Shown here piece after piece: positions 11,766 to 21,511 of a stretch of 64,000 bases of DNA (positions within the stretch are counted from its first letter, which is position 1; the number at the start of each line of letters is the position of its first letter). The DNA is from Ligula intestinalis (Eukaryota; Platyhelminthes; Cestoda; Diphyllobothriidea; Diphyllobothriidae). The stretch lies in NCBI GenBank assembly GCA_036362985.1, contig JAYGXS010000004.1:9447138-9511137 (forward strand). Direction: 5' to 3'. Position numbers and translations under genes: made by a program. The notes below the pieces were generated by a model, which had not been told where the DNA came from, did not search any database, and worked only from the letters and a program-made list of their open reading frames with translations.

Positions 11766-11860
11766 AAGAAGAAGAATCGATCGCTGGGACAATACGTTTA
11801 TTTGTCTGACGTTTCGACATCCGTCGCAGATTCGTCATCAGAGACGGGACCCGTTTCTGC
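11766..11860 (-). mobile_element. PLE family A terminal repeat (solo)
   Basis: Solo minus-strand copy of the family A pLTR, ending in a CTTCTTCTT run and containing an intact hammerhead core annotated separately. No coding remnant is attached. Confidence 0.75.
11803..11846 (-). ncRNA. Hammerhead ribozyme, minimal type I, PLE family A
   Basis: On the minus strand the order is: stem I 5' strand CGTCT, core CTGATGA, an imperfect stem II (ATCTG, loop CGA, CGGAT, with a closing GA/TC), GAAA, a self-complementary ACGT stem III, cleavage-site C (GTC), and stem I 3' strand AGACA. Stem I pairs four of five positions. Relative to other copies (AGGCG), the change to AGACA turns a wobble pair into a Watson-Crick pair. 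Hammerheads with very short palindromic stem III are known from PLE terminal repeats. Self-cleavage is inferred, not shown. Confidence 0.7.
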
Positions 11861-12049
11861 TACTGTTTCCTACCCATAAAATAAATTGTCCAATAAAGCT
11901 TCAACCTAGAAGCTTGAAACTTGATTAGTGTAAAGAGTAGATGTCATTAGTCTTAGCTGCGGGTGCATGTTGAGGGTGAAGAGGAGGGGGAGGAAGTTAA
12001 CGAAATGAGGCAGTTCGTGCTACAGTGAAAGGCTGTCAGTCGTGATTAA

Positions 12050-12340
12050 AAAGTGTCGTCTGTCAATATCGATTAGTGATGTAAATGTTTGGCTGAGCTT
12101 GTCGCCCTTGCGTTTTTCGATTTTTTTCCTAGTTTGCTCTGAAAAAGTTGAGCCGACCTAACTGTCCAAAACGTCAGCAAAAATCAAATCCATTGTGGTT
12201 CTTAAACCTGTGAGGGGTTTGGGCGAATCGCGTCGCCTGCCAACCACTTGGGTGCTTGCAGATACAGAAGAAGCGGTACGTCAGCGTCCAGTACAGGTTG
12301 CGTCCAGTTTACGTATCTGTAGCCGTTTCAACTAGACTTG
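12050..12340 (+). repeat. About 290 bp intronic repeat, copy 1
   Basis: Closely related to 13005-13285 and more distantly to 27140-27330. The best conserved stretch runs from CCAACCACTTGGGTGCTTGC through GTCCAGTACAG and GTTTACGTATCTGTA. It also carries an AACGTCAGCAAAA piece typical of PLE terminal repeats, so it may be a pLTR-containing 3' end of an unidentified PLE. Confidence 0.7.
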
Positions 12341-12354
12341 CTGTTGATACCAAC

Positions 12355-12815
12355 CACAATGCGAAGTTTTAGTTGACCCAATTGGGAAAAAACTCGCGGC
12401 ATGCGGCGGGCTTTGAAACCGCATAGTAGAGAAGGCCTTTAAGTGAAGCCAACGCTCTAAGCACTTGAGCTAAACCTCGATATTACCCACCCAACTTTAC
12501 CGCTCGTATGGGATCCACCAATACGGAACGGCAAACTGACTGCCCAAGCAGGATTTCCTAAGCAATCATCTAGAATCCAACAGAATGACTACTAGGCTGA
12601 CTTAATTATTCAGAAGGTTCGGCAGATTTGCTTAATTTTAGTTGACACAATTTTAAAAAACGCACGAAGTTTGACTGGACTTGAACTCGCATGATAAAGA
12701 AGGCCTTTACGCGAAGCCAACGTTCTAACCACTAAGGCTACAAACGCCACACCTCGCATCATAAATTTAATCACACTTCGGTCCAGTTTACCCGCCCAAC
12801 TTTATCGTTCTAAGT
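12355..12815 (-). repeat. tRNA-derived SINE family S, two tandem copies
   Basis: Two adjacent minus-strand SINEs. tRNA-like parts are at 12405-12479 and 12669-12748. Both read a TTAGC- or TTAGTGGTTAGA-type A box, then GCGTTGGCTTC, AAGGCCTT, and a degraded B box (GGTTTCAAAGCCC; AGTTCAAGTCC). The body GGATCCCATACGAGCG and the tail around CCAATTGGGTCAACTAAA are shared with 7365-7690 and 16800-17040. Head-to-tail copies are often seen where a SINE jumps into its own tail. Confidence 0.75.
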
Positions 12816-12944
12816 TTTACTTCAAGTTGTTCATGCTGCAACTGTCGCTTACTTGCTTGCCCAGAAAGCTAGGAAATCTGTGAGGTCAAGTTCGGAGATG
12901 TAAGGTGTGGGGTGGAAATCGGAGAAAATAATATTGCTAACCGG

Positions 12945-13000
12945 AATGAGTTTTTTGCTGGCGTTTCGAAAAGTTCGACCGACTCTCCTTTGTCAAAGCG
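12945..13000 (-). repeat. PLE-type terminal repeat remnant, family C
   Basis: Minus strand shows GGAGAGTCGGTCGAACTTTTC directly before GAAACGCC, an imperfect stem-loop in front of the hammerhead GAAA box, then AACTCATTCCGG. Similar sequence occurs at 25270-25345 and 27090-27150. The CTGANGA box is not intact. Confidence 0.5.
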
Positions 13001-13004
13001 ATGT

Positions 13005-13285
13005 CGGCCTATAGCGATCAGCGATTTGAATGTTTAGCTGAATTTGCCAGCTTTGGGTTGATCGTTTTTTTCCTTGTTAGACTTGACAAAGTTGAGGTAT
13101 CCGTAGCGTCAGCAAAATTGAAAACCCGTTGTGGTGAACAGTGTTATATTAAATCTGTGAGCTGTTTAGGCGAAAGGCGTCACCTGACAACCACTTGGGT
13201 GCTTGCAGACACAGAAGAAGCGGTAGGTCAGCGTCCAGTACAGCTTGCATCCAGTTTACGTATCTGTAACCGTTTTAACTAGACG
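13005..13285 (+). repeat. About 290 bp intronic repeat, copy 2
   Basis: Second copy of the repeat at 12050-12340. The last 110 bp are nearly identical between the two (shared CCAACCACTTGGGTGCTTGC-like core). The two copies flank the SINE pair, a direct duplication with about 665 bp between them. Confidence 0.7.
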
Positions 13286-13598
13286 TACTGTCTGGTACCG
13301 GCCACCATGCGAAGTCCACGCGACAAAAAAACTTACCTGCCATTATGAAATCATGCCTGACAAGATGGACAAACATTGGTGGATTGACGCTCACCAATCG
13401 ATTAGGGGACTCACTCGTCCCGTTCTGTCTTTAGGCTCACGCGCAAGCCGCACAACGCCTAGGGATAAAACCAGAATCATAACGAGTCCTTGGCGCAGTG
13501 GGTTAAGTCGTTTGATGTCCAACCAAAAGCCAATGAATTTGAGCTTCGGTTGGTTTACCACCTAGGGTTGGGTAGGACTGACTGACAACGGTTAATAA

Positions 13599-13784
13599 TT
13601 GAGAAACGTGAAGGGGACACCAATGGGTTCATATATTTTGGGACTCATAGCCGAGGCTGTCCTACAACGGCTGGAGTCCCTGGTCTTTCAACACTACAAA
13701 CTGAAGTCCTGGGCGTGGTATGTGGATGACACCTCCGTCGTCATCGAACAGGATCAGGTGCTCACGTTCAAAGAACCTCTGTAG
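13599..13784 (+). pseudogene. PLE reverse transcriptase fragment
   Basis: Short open stretch with two adjacent Penelope RT motifs: K-G-T-P-M-G-S followed by L-I-A-E-A-V-L-Q-R-L-E (motif 4/B), then W-Y-V-D-D-T (motif C, with both catalytic Asp). Roughly 60 codons survive before a stop at 13782-13784; flanking sequence no longer reads as RT. Related to the minus-strand RT remnant near 60700-61000, which reads Y-V-D-E at the same place. Confidence 0.85.
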
Positions 13785-14224
13785 CAAAGATTGTATTGGC
13801 CTAAAGAATAAAGTATTCGAGAAAGCGACAGATACGATGCAAGTTCCCAATCAGCCACAAACGCAGTTGCGAAAGGACGCTCTATCGGTGGGTTGAGACG
13901 CACTGAGGCGAACGAGAAGATAAAGTTGCCGAGGTAGAATAACTCCGACGGGTTTTCAGAGAAAATGGCTACCCGCGCAACTTTATCAACCGGTGCTTGC
14001 GCAAACGAGATGGCCAACAAAGTCGCACCGACCTCAACATTTTGCGAGCTATTCCGACAAAAACGTCTAGGAGGCTGTCAGCCACCGATGGCAATGGCAA
14101 AACTGATCCTCTTGCTTCTATGTGGCAATGCGAAAGAAGTTAGTGCTGTCTGTACTGTTTTAAATAACCAGAATAGGTTTCATTTCAAAACTGACACTGG
14201 GAAATTCTAAACAAATATAATGAA

Positions 14225-14515
14225 ACTCAGGGCTCCAGTGTGGTCTCATATCTCAGATGATCAAAGGGCTGGCTGTACTGAAGCTTTCCTCTAGCTATCC
14301 TGAGTTTAAATCCCACCAAGACTGTCGAATTTTTAAAGGTTGAGTCAAATGAAGGTAGTAAAGATTCGTGTATTGGGCAGGCCGAACACACGGTTCCAAA
14401 TAAAGAGGCCGGCGATTTGGGTGTTTTTCGGAGAGTAAACATTCCTAATCTCCGCGAGCTCTCCTCGAGCTGCAGTATTCTAGCGCATCTGGGATTCCTG
14501 TTAAAATGCATGTTT
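14225..14515 (-). repeat. PLE family F 3' end, truncated copy with tRNA-like part
   Basis: Shares its whole length with 10440-10710, including a tRNA-like stretch on the plus strand (TATCTCAGATGATCAAAGG to GAGTTTAAATCCCACC, about 14245-14322) and the start of the endonuclease-side sequence at 14450-14510. Breaks off before the nuclease proper. Confidence 0.65.
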
Positions 14516-15700
14516 TTAAAGAAATAGCATTGATATTAATGATTTGAAACGCTCTATCCTATACTAAGTAATTTGGCTGTGTAACTAGAAATTCCCAAGG
14601 ATGATACCTGCCTTTTCGATCACAAGGCATGCTTATTCGCACATCACCTCCGTTGCTTAGCGACGCACTATGTTTAGGACAGTACTGCACACAAATAGCT
14701 GCGACCCTAACCGCTTTCCATTCAAGTAAACAGAGCAAAAAAGGCACCTAGAGGGTAGGGGTGGCTGCCAAAAAATAAATGGTTCGTGGACGGCACTGCG
14801 GTGCTGAAGTATTCTTCGAACATTCAAATGGGCTACATTGAGAGCATTGGAGCCCTCTTTCTCGCTACAAATCAAACTAACACGCTCTTCGTTCAAGCCA
14901 TTGGATGGTTGTGGTTGAATCGCGTTGCATGTCTTTCAAATGGTCCACCCAATCTACATGTACATGCCGATGCCTGTGTTTGCATAATTGATTACCTGCT
15001 TTTTGAGCTAGACGCAGCGAGCCAAATATGTCGGAGGATTGAATTGAACGCTACTCTGAAGCCAATTATGCCTCTCAATTTGACTTTTATTTATTAAACA
15101 CCTTCAGGACAGGAGAAGATCACCTTTCGCGTCAAAGCTCCTCCCAGGATTCTCTTTCAGGCAAGGTGATTGCATATACTTCTAAAAGAAATGTCTGGAG
15201 AGCATTTTTTTCTGGGGGTAATACTAGAAGGTAAAAGTATGGTTTTCCTAGATGGGAGCTCGTTCGGAGTACCGTGGGAAGAAGGAAGCTGGCAGCCATT
15301 TTCACGGGCGATGAGCCTTGCAAGCTTCTGGCTAGAAAGATGCCCTTAAGTCCGCACAAGGGTATCTTCTGTGCATGCAGTTCGATAGTCTGCCTGCAAA
15401 ATAGCCTGTCCGAACCCAGCGCAGTTCACCCATTCGCTCGCCTTTTACTCGTCGCATATCTTAGACTCTACCCTACTTGTCTCTTTGGTTAAGTTGGGTC
15501 ACCATTCCATTCTTGCATAGATACCTGATATTCACTAAATTTACCCTCATCATCATCTTCTTATTTATATTTTCCTCCCACTCCTCTTCTCTCCTCACCT
15601 GAAGATCTAGTTAACAGGGCTTTACTCGAAATTAATCAATTATTACTTCTTTTCCAAGCAATTACAAATTAACTTATTTCTGCTGGGTGGGGGTTACACT
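14516..15700. other. No feature recognised
   Basis: Intronic. Open frames exist (for example 14786-15097) but begin at non-ATG codons and show no domain. A pyrimidine-rich stretch lies at 15540-15600. Confidence 0.4.
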
Positions 15701-15790
15701 CATGTCTCCGATGACGCATCTGTGACGGATATCGAAACGTCAGGCGAATAAAAGTGTTGTCCCAGAGATCGAATCCCCTCTTTTCAAACT
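15700..15790 (+). mobile_element. PLE family A terminal repeat (solo)
   Basis: Plus-strand solo pLTR. The hammerhead layout is kept (TGTCT, core, stem II ATCTG/CGGAT, GAAAC, GTC, AGGCG), but the core reads CCGATGA instead of CTGATGA, which should disable it. Tail GAATAAAAGTGTTGTCC and a CCTCTTTTC end as in the other copies. Confidence 0.7.
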
Positions 15791-16799
15791 TATTTCTTTA
15801 GATCAAATATTTGTTTGATAAAATTATTCTTGCAAGTGTCAACTTTACTAAAACACAGAGTACTGTATCCTGTTTTTATAACTACAGTTATTCTATTTGG
15901 TACAAAATAATCTAAGCTTAGGTTGTAATTTTTAAGACTGATTTATATGTTTGTACCTTGGATAACTTTCAGACCTTTTTAGTCTTTATTCTTATTTAAT
16001 TTGGACTGAACAGTTGTACGCCATTCTCTAAAACATAGGATTTGAGTTTCTCAAGCTTTCGAAATTAAGGCGATGCCTACTGGCGGGGTTTAGTGTCAGA
16101 AAATACTTCCCAGTTAGTCATGGATTCCACCTCAGTGTTGCTGCACTAGATGTTGGAATGAAGTCCACAGAATTGCCTCCAATGCTCTCTGAAATGTTCA
16201 CATAAGGCACCCACTCCCAGCACCGGATGACTGGTAAGCTCGAAGAGTTAATTGGGTGCATGACAGAGGAAAAAGTGTGTGGGTGTACATTCGCTCAGTA
16301 ATTATCATGACACACCAGCGCACAAATCACTAAATTAATTTCAAAGTAGTTGATTGGTTTGATAAATGACACACTGCCTACGTTCTCATGGTTAATTATC
16401 TGCATGAGTATATTGGGGCTTGTCTCGAACTTCTGATGGTAAGTCCTTGATGCGGTTTCTATGACATTCTCACGGATTTGAGAGCTATGTTTCTCTTCGT
16501 GCAAAATTAGTATTCCTTCGGGTTGTATGAGGCATACGTGGACAGGCTGTTCATATTTGTCAGCCATTGTGGTCATTTTCATTTGGTCTTGTCTTCTGAA
16601 CAAGTTTGGCGAGGGAGGAGGGGCTGAGGTTAATAAAGCATTAATTTACCATTACCGTAAGTACAACCGCCACAAGCTCCTTAACCATCAACACCACCAC
16701 TACCACCACAAACGAGGCAACTTCTGACCGTCTCGCAAGGCTCGCCACCAGAGCTAGGTGAGCGACGGAAAAGGGGGAAGTCCGTAGATGATGCACAAG
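15791..16799. other. No feature recognised
   Basis: AT-rich intronic sequence. The open frame at 16295-16603 on the minus strand has no identifiable domain. A CCAC/CAC-rich stretch at 16685-16720 is low complexity. Confidence 0.4.
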
Positions 16800-17040
16800 A
16801 CGGCCCCATTATCGGATAGTTTAGATGTGATTTCCCGGTGGGAGTCGAACCCACACAGCAGGAAAAGCTTCTGCACAACCAACGCTCTACCATTTAAGTT
16901 ATGAAGCTCACCGTGCGCTGTAAATGTAATTCCGCTTGGGCCGATTTGTTTGCCCAGCTTAACTGCGCGTATGGAATCCACCAATACGGACGCAGTTAGC
17001 TGACTACCAGCCAGGCATATGGCCGATAGGCGTACACTAA
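16800..17040 (-). repeat. tRNA-derived SINE family S, best preserved tRNA part
   Basis: The tRNA-like region spans 16836-16912 on the minus strand. It starts CGGTGAGC, has an A box around AACTTAAATGGTAGAGCG, continues GTTGGTTGTGCAGAAGC, and ends with a perfect B box GGGTTCGACTCCCACCG. Its length (77 nt) matches a tRNA. The body upstream on this strand (GGATTCCATACGCGCAG and CCTGGC) matches the other family S copies. A cloverleaf is plausible, but flanks and relatives show it to be a SINE, not a working tRNA. Confidence 0.75.
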
Positions 17041-17113
17041 TCAGTTAGAAAACACACGCATCCATCTATGGTGCATTGGGAGCTGATACACGAGTCTACG
17101 TCGCAAGCCTACG

Positions 17114-17142
17114 TACACACACACACATATATATATATATAT
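17114..17142. repeat. CA/TA microsatellite
   Basis: Alternating CA then TA dinucleotides directly left of the 440 bp palindrome; a second TA run is at 17718-17739 on the right. Confidence 0.9.
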
Positions 17143-17149
17143 TAATCAG

Positions 17150-17592
17150 TAAGAGGGTATGACAGCGTCTGGGGGTAACTTGATACATAACTGTTTCGGG
17201 CTTATTAGCCTTCATCAGCCAAGCATAACCCTGAACACCAGCTGGTCATACAACACAAACAAACGCACTCACAGACGGCGCAGTTGGTTTACCACTGGTG
17301 TCTATCAGATGGGTCATAAGCACGTCATCGAACCTCAGTTCATCAGCGCCTCGCCACCTGCCATTTGCTGTCACTGCTAATCGGGTATATATTCACGCAT
17401 GAACTGAGGTTCGATGACGTGCTTATGACCCATCTGATAGACACCAGTGGTGGACCAACTGCGCCGTCTGTGAGTGCGTTTGTTTGTGTTGTCTGACCAG
17501 CTGGTGTTCAGGGCTATGTTTGCATGATGAAGGCTAATAAGCCCGAAACAGTTCTGTATCAAGTTACCCCCAGACGCTGTCATACCCCCTTT
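17150..17592. mobile_element. Palindromic pair of PLE-type terminal repeats
   Basis: Two arms of about 205 bp (17155-17365 and 17393-17590) are near-identical reverse complements, separated by roughly 30-50 bp. Each arm runs from a GGGTATGACAGCGTCTGGGG-type outer end to GAACTGAGGTTCGATGACG-type inner sequence. Each contains a hammerhead layout; the left arm (minus strand) is intact, the right arm has lost the C of the CTGATGA core. No protein remains. The structure fits the inverted terminal-repeat organisation known for Penelope elements. Confidence 0.8.
17179..17223 (-). ncRNA. Hammerhead ribozyme in palindrome left arm
   Basis: Minus strand reads CTTGG (stem I), CTGATGA, AGGCTAATAAGCCC (stem II GGCT/AGCC with AATA loop), GAAA, CAGTTATGT (stem III ACA/TGT with GTTA loop, counting the last A of GAAA), A at the cleavage position, TCAAG (stem I). 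Stem I pairs in all five positions with one wobble, so every element of a type I hammerhead is present. Closely similar motifs occur in flatworm retroelements as far as I recall. Activity is inferred. Confidence 0.75.
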
Positions 17593-18344
17593 ACTGCTAT
17601 TATGACTTGGCCGGAATCGGCTTGGCAGGCGGTCACCCGTTAGGGACCTCTGACCAACACATGAACTTTGTTTAGTTTGGAAGCCTATTTGATCGGTTTT
17701 CGCACATTCCTGAGTGAATATATATATATATATATATATGAGCCTTGGCACGTTGATATGAAGGAAAAAAAATAACGGCCGGCTTCTGTACAAAACTATC
17801 ACTTTCGTCGGTTTCAGAAGGGGCTGTTAAGTACCCCGCTTTGCTCATTGGGATGCGGGTGCAGTGCCTTCGAGCACCAGTGTAGCATCAGTGTAAAGGG
17901 GGGTGTTAATATTGGGTTTTTAGCGAGTTGCCCATTGTCTCCCACTGTGAAGGCTCAAGTGAATATGAGGAAACGCCCAAGTTTTCTTTCTCTTGTTTTG
18001 TTTTTTTAAACAACTTCTGGTAAATTAAAGACTCCCCGTCTGACCACAACATCTACGGTGAATTCTCATCTGACGGACTCGTGTGTAGTTCCACCATAAA
18101 ACCTCTGTACATATGCATATCACCACACTGTTCAAAGCATTAGAGGCATTGAAAAACCATATTCTGATGAGCTATCACTCGACTGAAACTAGGCTGGGTT
18201 AAGAGAAGACAAGAAGTACAGAAGGGAACTCGAAGCCGAAGATTATATCTGTGAGGCAGTCATTCGTGCTAATCCGTAGAAATTCAGTTCTAAAGAAATC
18301 GAAAACTGAACTTGAAGTGAAGCCAATTCATGGCCTCCCATTTG
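17593..18344. other. No feature recognised
   Basis: Contains the TA microsatellite at 17718-17739. No coding domain or further repeat identified. Confidence 0.4.
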
Positions 18345-18728
18345 TCAGAGAAATATAGCAAATCGAATTGAGAAAAATAAGCAACCAATGGCTAGTGCCG
18401 AAAACTCCGATGACTGGCCGCCAACATTGTTGCTGGGTGTGCAGGATGTGTCAGTTGTGTCGGCATCGCGTAGACTGCCACTGTTATGGATACGCATATG
18501 ACGGAGTAGGCACATGTGCTGAGTGACTGTATGAGGACGGTGAGTGCAGTAGAGGTGGCGAAGGTCTCTGCTGTTTGTTGGTGCTCCAGGCACTGAATCG
18601 CCGGTTTCTGTGCGATAGATTCGCAAGTGACTGGCCAGACCAGTGTGTGAGGTGAATGTGTGATGACAATGAGGACAGGTTAAAGCCGGCTCCGTGCCAC
18701 TAACCGAATTCATCCAGTTTGACCCCAC
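18345..18728 (-). pseudogene. Retrotransposon zinc-finger tail, broken
   Basis: 127-codon minus-strand frame with two C2H2-type fingers. The first reads C-P-H-C-H-H-T-F-T-S-H-T-G-L-A-S-H-L-R-I-Y, where the last zinc-binding His has become Tyr. The second begins Y-C-T-H-R-P-H-T and ends H-M-R-I-H, with its second Cys replaced by Arg. The linker R-T-E-T-G-D-S-V-P-G-A-P is typical of the C-terminal finger region that follows the RT in LINEs of cestode genomes (from memory). No intact finger remains, so this is a decayed LINE 3' end and not a host transcription factor. Confidence 0.7.
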
Positions 18729-19450
18729 ACTGGACGCACTTGTTATTCACCTCCCACGCAATGGCCCCACTTTCAATACTCGGACGCGCTGGATATGTCA
18801 TCATGCGCTAACAGCCGTAACCTGAAAGTGGCGCCAATTCATGGCGCGTGTGTTTGTATAGAGTAACAGATTGGCGATGTATGAGTCACGTGGTTACGGC
18901 CGCGCTATTCACCTGCGCTCGCGCCATTATTCGGTCGTCTTAATTTAACCATGACATCGGGGAGCGGGGGTGGGGGAAGAGAGAAGGGGAGATGCAACGC
19001 AAGTCTAATAGTAGTATTCCTTAAAAATAATCCACACGTAAGGTACCGCCTTTGTCTTTAGCTTGTTGAAGCACACGGTGGAAATTGTCGAAATTCATGG
19101 TTGAACTGTCACTTAATGCCTGCAGTCAACTTATTTCTCTGGCAAATCGACTGGCTAAACTTTAGGCTACACATGAAGTCAGTAGGTGATAGCTACATCG
19201 AAGCTCTCTAGCAAAAGCCAACCGACCTTTGCACCCGTAGAGTAAACAGTCCTGGACTAGGAAGCGGTGGCACGTTTAGGCCTAGTGGAGCACCGGTCTG
19301 GCAGGCCAGTTACCTGCAAAAGTGCAATAAACCATGATGGTACAATGACATGAAGCCTGTCACATCACTTGCGTTTTGGCAGAGTCTCCAAAAATCATGT
19401 GCCGGGCTGCAGAGGATGAAAAACTTCAGAAATAAAACCAATAATTTTCA
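18729..19450. other. No feature recognised
   Basis: Intronic sequence, probably partly LINE 3' flank of the zinc-finger fragment. Contains a G-rich stretch at 18958-18992. Nothing else supportable. Confidence 0.35.
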
Positions 19451-19454
19451 TAAG

Positions 19455-20120
19455 AACGAAGAAGCGGTCTCGATCGCTGAGACAACACTTCTATTCGCCT
19501 AACGTTTCGACATCCATCGCGGATTCGTCATCAGATGAATGAGTAGAAAAAGTAGTAAAAGTGGGTGATACACATACAGGAAGTTGCAGTTTTTATAGGA
19601 CACAGCCAGTATTGCACACGTATCACACTTAGTGACAGATAACGATAACTGCCTTCTTGTACGTGGATTGCTTGATGACCGGCATGTGGGACGTGACTTG
19701 GTATATTTGCAACATACGTCAAACGATGTGGTGGCCTATGCGTTCCCCAAAGTGGCCACTTGCTTTGGCCAAATGGGGCCTCAGCACCGAATATTCTGTA
19801 GGGCAATTCGTTACCCTTGTTTGTGAACTATGGGCCCGTGTACCATGACTCAGGTAATTCTGAGCTCATATGATTTCCACCTCTTGCAAGAATTTCGGGC
19901 TCATCAAATTTGAATGTGTGGCCGGGCCTTGTGGAATGAGCCGAAAATTGAGAATTGACATCAGTTCGCTGCACTGCTGCCGCGTGTTCGGCACTTTGCG
20001 TTTCGAATCCTCTGCTTTTAAATTATTTCCTGCGACTCGCATATGCGCTTGCATTGGCCATTTCAATAAGTCTTCACACATCCTACGTACAGCCCGTTAT
20101 CGATATCACTAAATGCTGAT
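19455..20120 (-). mobile_element. PLE family A, endonuclease 3' part with terminal repeat
   Basis: Minus strand: from about 20035 to 19830 it reads a GIY-YIG endonuclease C-terminus (A-E-H-A-A-A-V-Q-R-T-D-V-N-S-Q, then H-S-T-R-P-G-H-T-F-K-F-D-E-P-E-I-L-A-R) before a stop. The family A pLTR follows at about 19550-19455 (core CTGATGA, GAAACGTT). The same protein segment recurs at 22540-22860 and 37681-37911. 5'-truncated. Confidence 0.8.
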
Positions 20121-20214
20121 CACAATTAAGATATATATTTGTCATTGGAAGGATTGCGCATGTAAGTTAAATAATATCACCTAGTACCAATACAAGCGAA
20201 CACACGAGTCCTAG

Positions 20215-20485
20215 GCAGTAACTGAGAAGAAGACGACTCGATCGCTGGGGCAATACTTGATTCGCCTGACCTTTCGAGATCCATCGCGGATTCATCATCA
20301 GGGAAATAATCACATAGAACTAGCAAATACAGGTAATTTTTGGGCAAACTCCCTTGCACACACGATCTGTATCTGCTACTGCTCTGCGATTATGTCTCTG
20401 ATGACGAATCCGCTAGGGATCTTGAAACGTCAGGCGAATAAAAGTATTCTCACAGCAAAAGAGTCGTCTTCTTCTCAATATTAAC
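20215..20485. mobile_element. PLE family A terminal repeats, inverted pair
   Basis: Minus-strand pLTR at about 20215-20305 and plus-strand pLTR at about 20380-20485, reverse complements separated by some 75 bp, both ending outward in GTCGTCTTCTTCTCA-like sequence. The plus copy has an intact hammerhead (20393-20436); in the minus copy GAAACGTC has become GAAAGGTC. Confidence 0.8.
20393..20436 (+). ncRNA. Hammerhead ribozyme, minimal type I, PLE family A
   Basis: TGTCT, CTGATGA, C, stem II (GAATCC, loop GCTAG, GGATCTT with one bulge), GAAA, palindromic ACGT counted with the last A of GAAA, cleavage-site C, AGGCG. Stem I TGTCT/AGGCG gives five pairs including two wobbles. All conserved core bases are present. 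Confidence 0.7.
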
Positions 20486-21511
20486 TATTCTGATACATAA
20501 TCCCAAAACATTTTTGAAATGAAAGGACGCCGGCTGGTGTTTACACGTGTATTCGGTCGCCTGGAAGTCAAACACGTTAAAAATGGCTATCGGTCTAATA
20601 TCCATTTTTCCCACAGATTTTCGATGCTCTTACATGTTCAAATATACTTTTTAGAGAAGGTATGCAAAAATAACCTCTATTGTACTCATTTTCTAGCAAA
20701 TCGCGTTTTCCTCAAAATTGATATTAAAAAAAGACTCACTACTGAAACTCGCGTTTATCATCCCTCGAAGAAGGCAACAAGAAGGAGAGGAGCGAGCGTT
20801 TGACCAAATATACGTATATATGAAATGGACCCGACCGGAATGGCTATTTCTGGCCTATAAGCCGTCATGAGCCAGTCATAGCCAATCCCAGGTGTGGATT
20901 ACCCGAGGTTCGGACCTGCGACCTTTACTTATGCAGCAAAATGCTCTACCAACTAGTACCAACTACTTCCCAAAGAAACTCTTCCTAAATATATATACTA
21001 TGGTAGATGGGCGTTTACAGATCAGTACGGAACTCACTCGTTGCATTGTGCCTGGGGACTCGCTTTCGACCCCTTCCCAGTAGCCGCCCAGCAGTTGGCA
21101 TATAAATATTCATTTTATTTATGCGATATATATTATATTACAATAGTATATCTGAAGTTGGCTGTAGAACATTGCCCAGTCACGAGGTCACAGGTTTAAT
21201 TCGTGGAGGTCGGACCATCTGTGGTTGATTTTGGCTGGCCGATGACGTCTAAGAACCCAGTAATAGCCATTAAAGCGTCCTGTGTATTTTTCGGTGCTGA
21301 CCTTTTGTCGGAAATAAATAAGTCGTAGTGTGGTGACTGACGTGCGTTGAGAGCGAGCCTCAAAGCACAATGGGCCGAGTACGTCCCGAAACTGATCAAC
21401 GAGTGTCAATTTCCTATACATACATTCCGCCATATATAAAAGTATGTCTTTCTATATATTTACATTGATACTGGCCTTGATTTTAAAGCTGTTTGTGTTT
21501 GTGCCAATCAG
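20486..21511. other. 3' end of intron 2, mostly unassigned
   Basis: Apart from the family D SINE at 20815-20965, no repeat or coding domain was identified. It ends in the GTGCCAATCAG acceptor of exon 3. Confidence 0.5.
20815..20965 (-). repeat. tRNA-headed SINE with hammerhead-like body, family D
   Basis: Minus strand: tRNA-like part (B box AGGTCCGAACCTCGGG, about 20900-20955), then GGCTATGACTGG, CTCATGA, a GGCT/GGCC hairpin, GAAA and TAGCCATTCCGGTC. One base of the CTGATGA core is changed. See the intact family member at 35795-35975. Confidence 0.65.

Larger units (their letters stand above)
7136..21511 (+). other. Intron 2 of the glucuronosyltransferase (14.4 kb, transposon-rich)
   Basis: Donor GTAATC at 7136, acceptor ATCAG at 21507-21511. 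The intron holds PLE terminal repeats and endonuclease fragments, tRNA-derived SINEs, a LINE zinc-finger tail, a 440 bp palindrome and microsatellites, listed individually. Nearly all coding-like fragments in it are retroelement remnants on either strand; I found no further exon of the host gene and no nested host gene. Confidence 0.9.

Noticed and set aside
16836..16912. Genuine tRNA gene on the minus strand
   Set aside because: The body and flanks match other SINE family S copies; the acceptor stem is poor.
18345..18728. Host C2H2 zinc-finger gene
   Set aside because: Both fingers lack a zinc-binding residue and the linker matches retroelement tails; it is better read as LINE debris.
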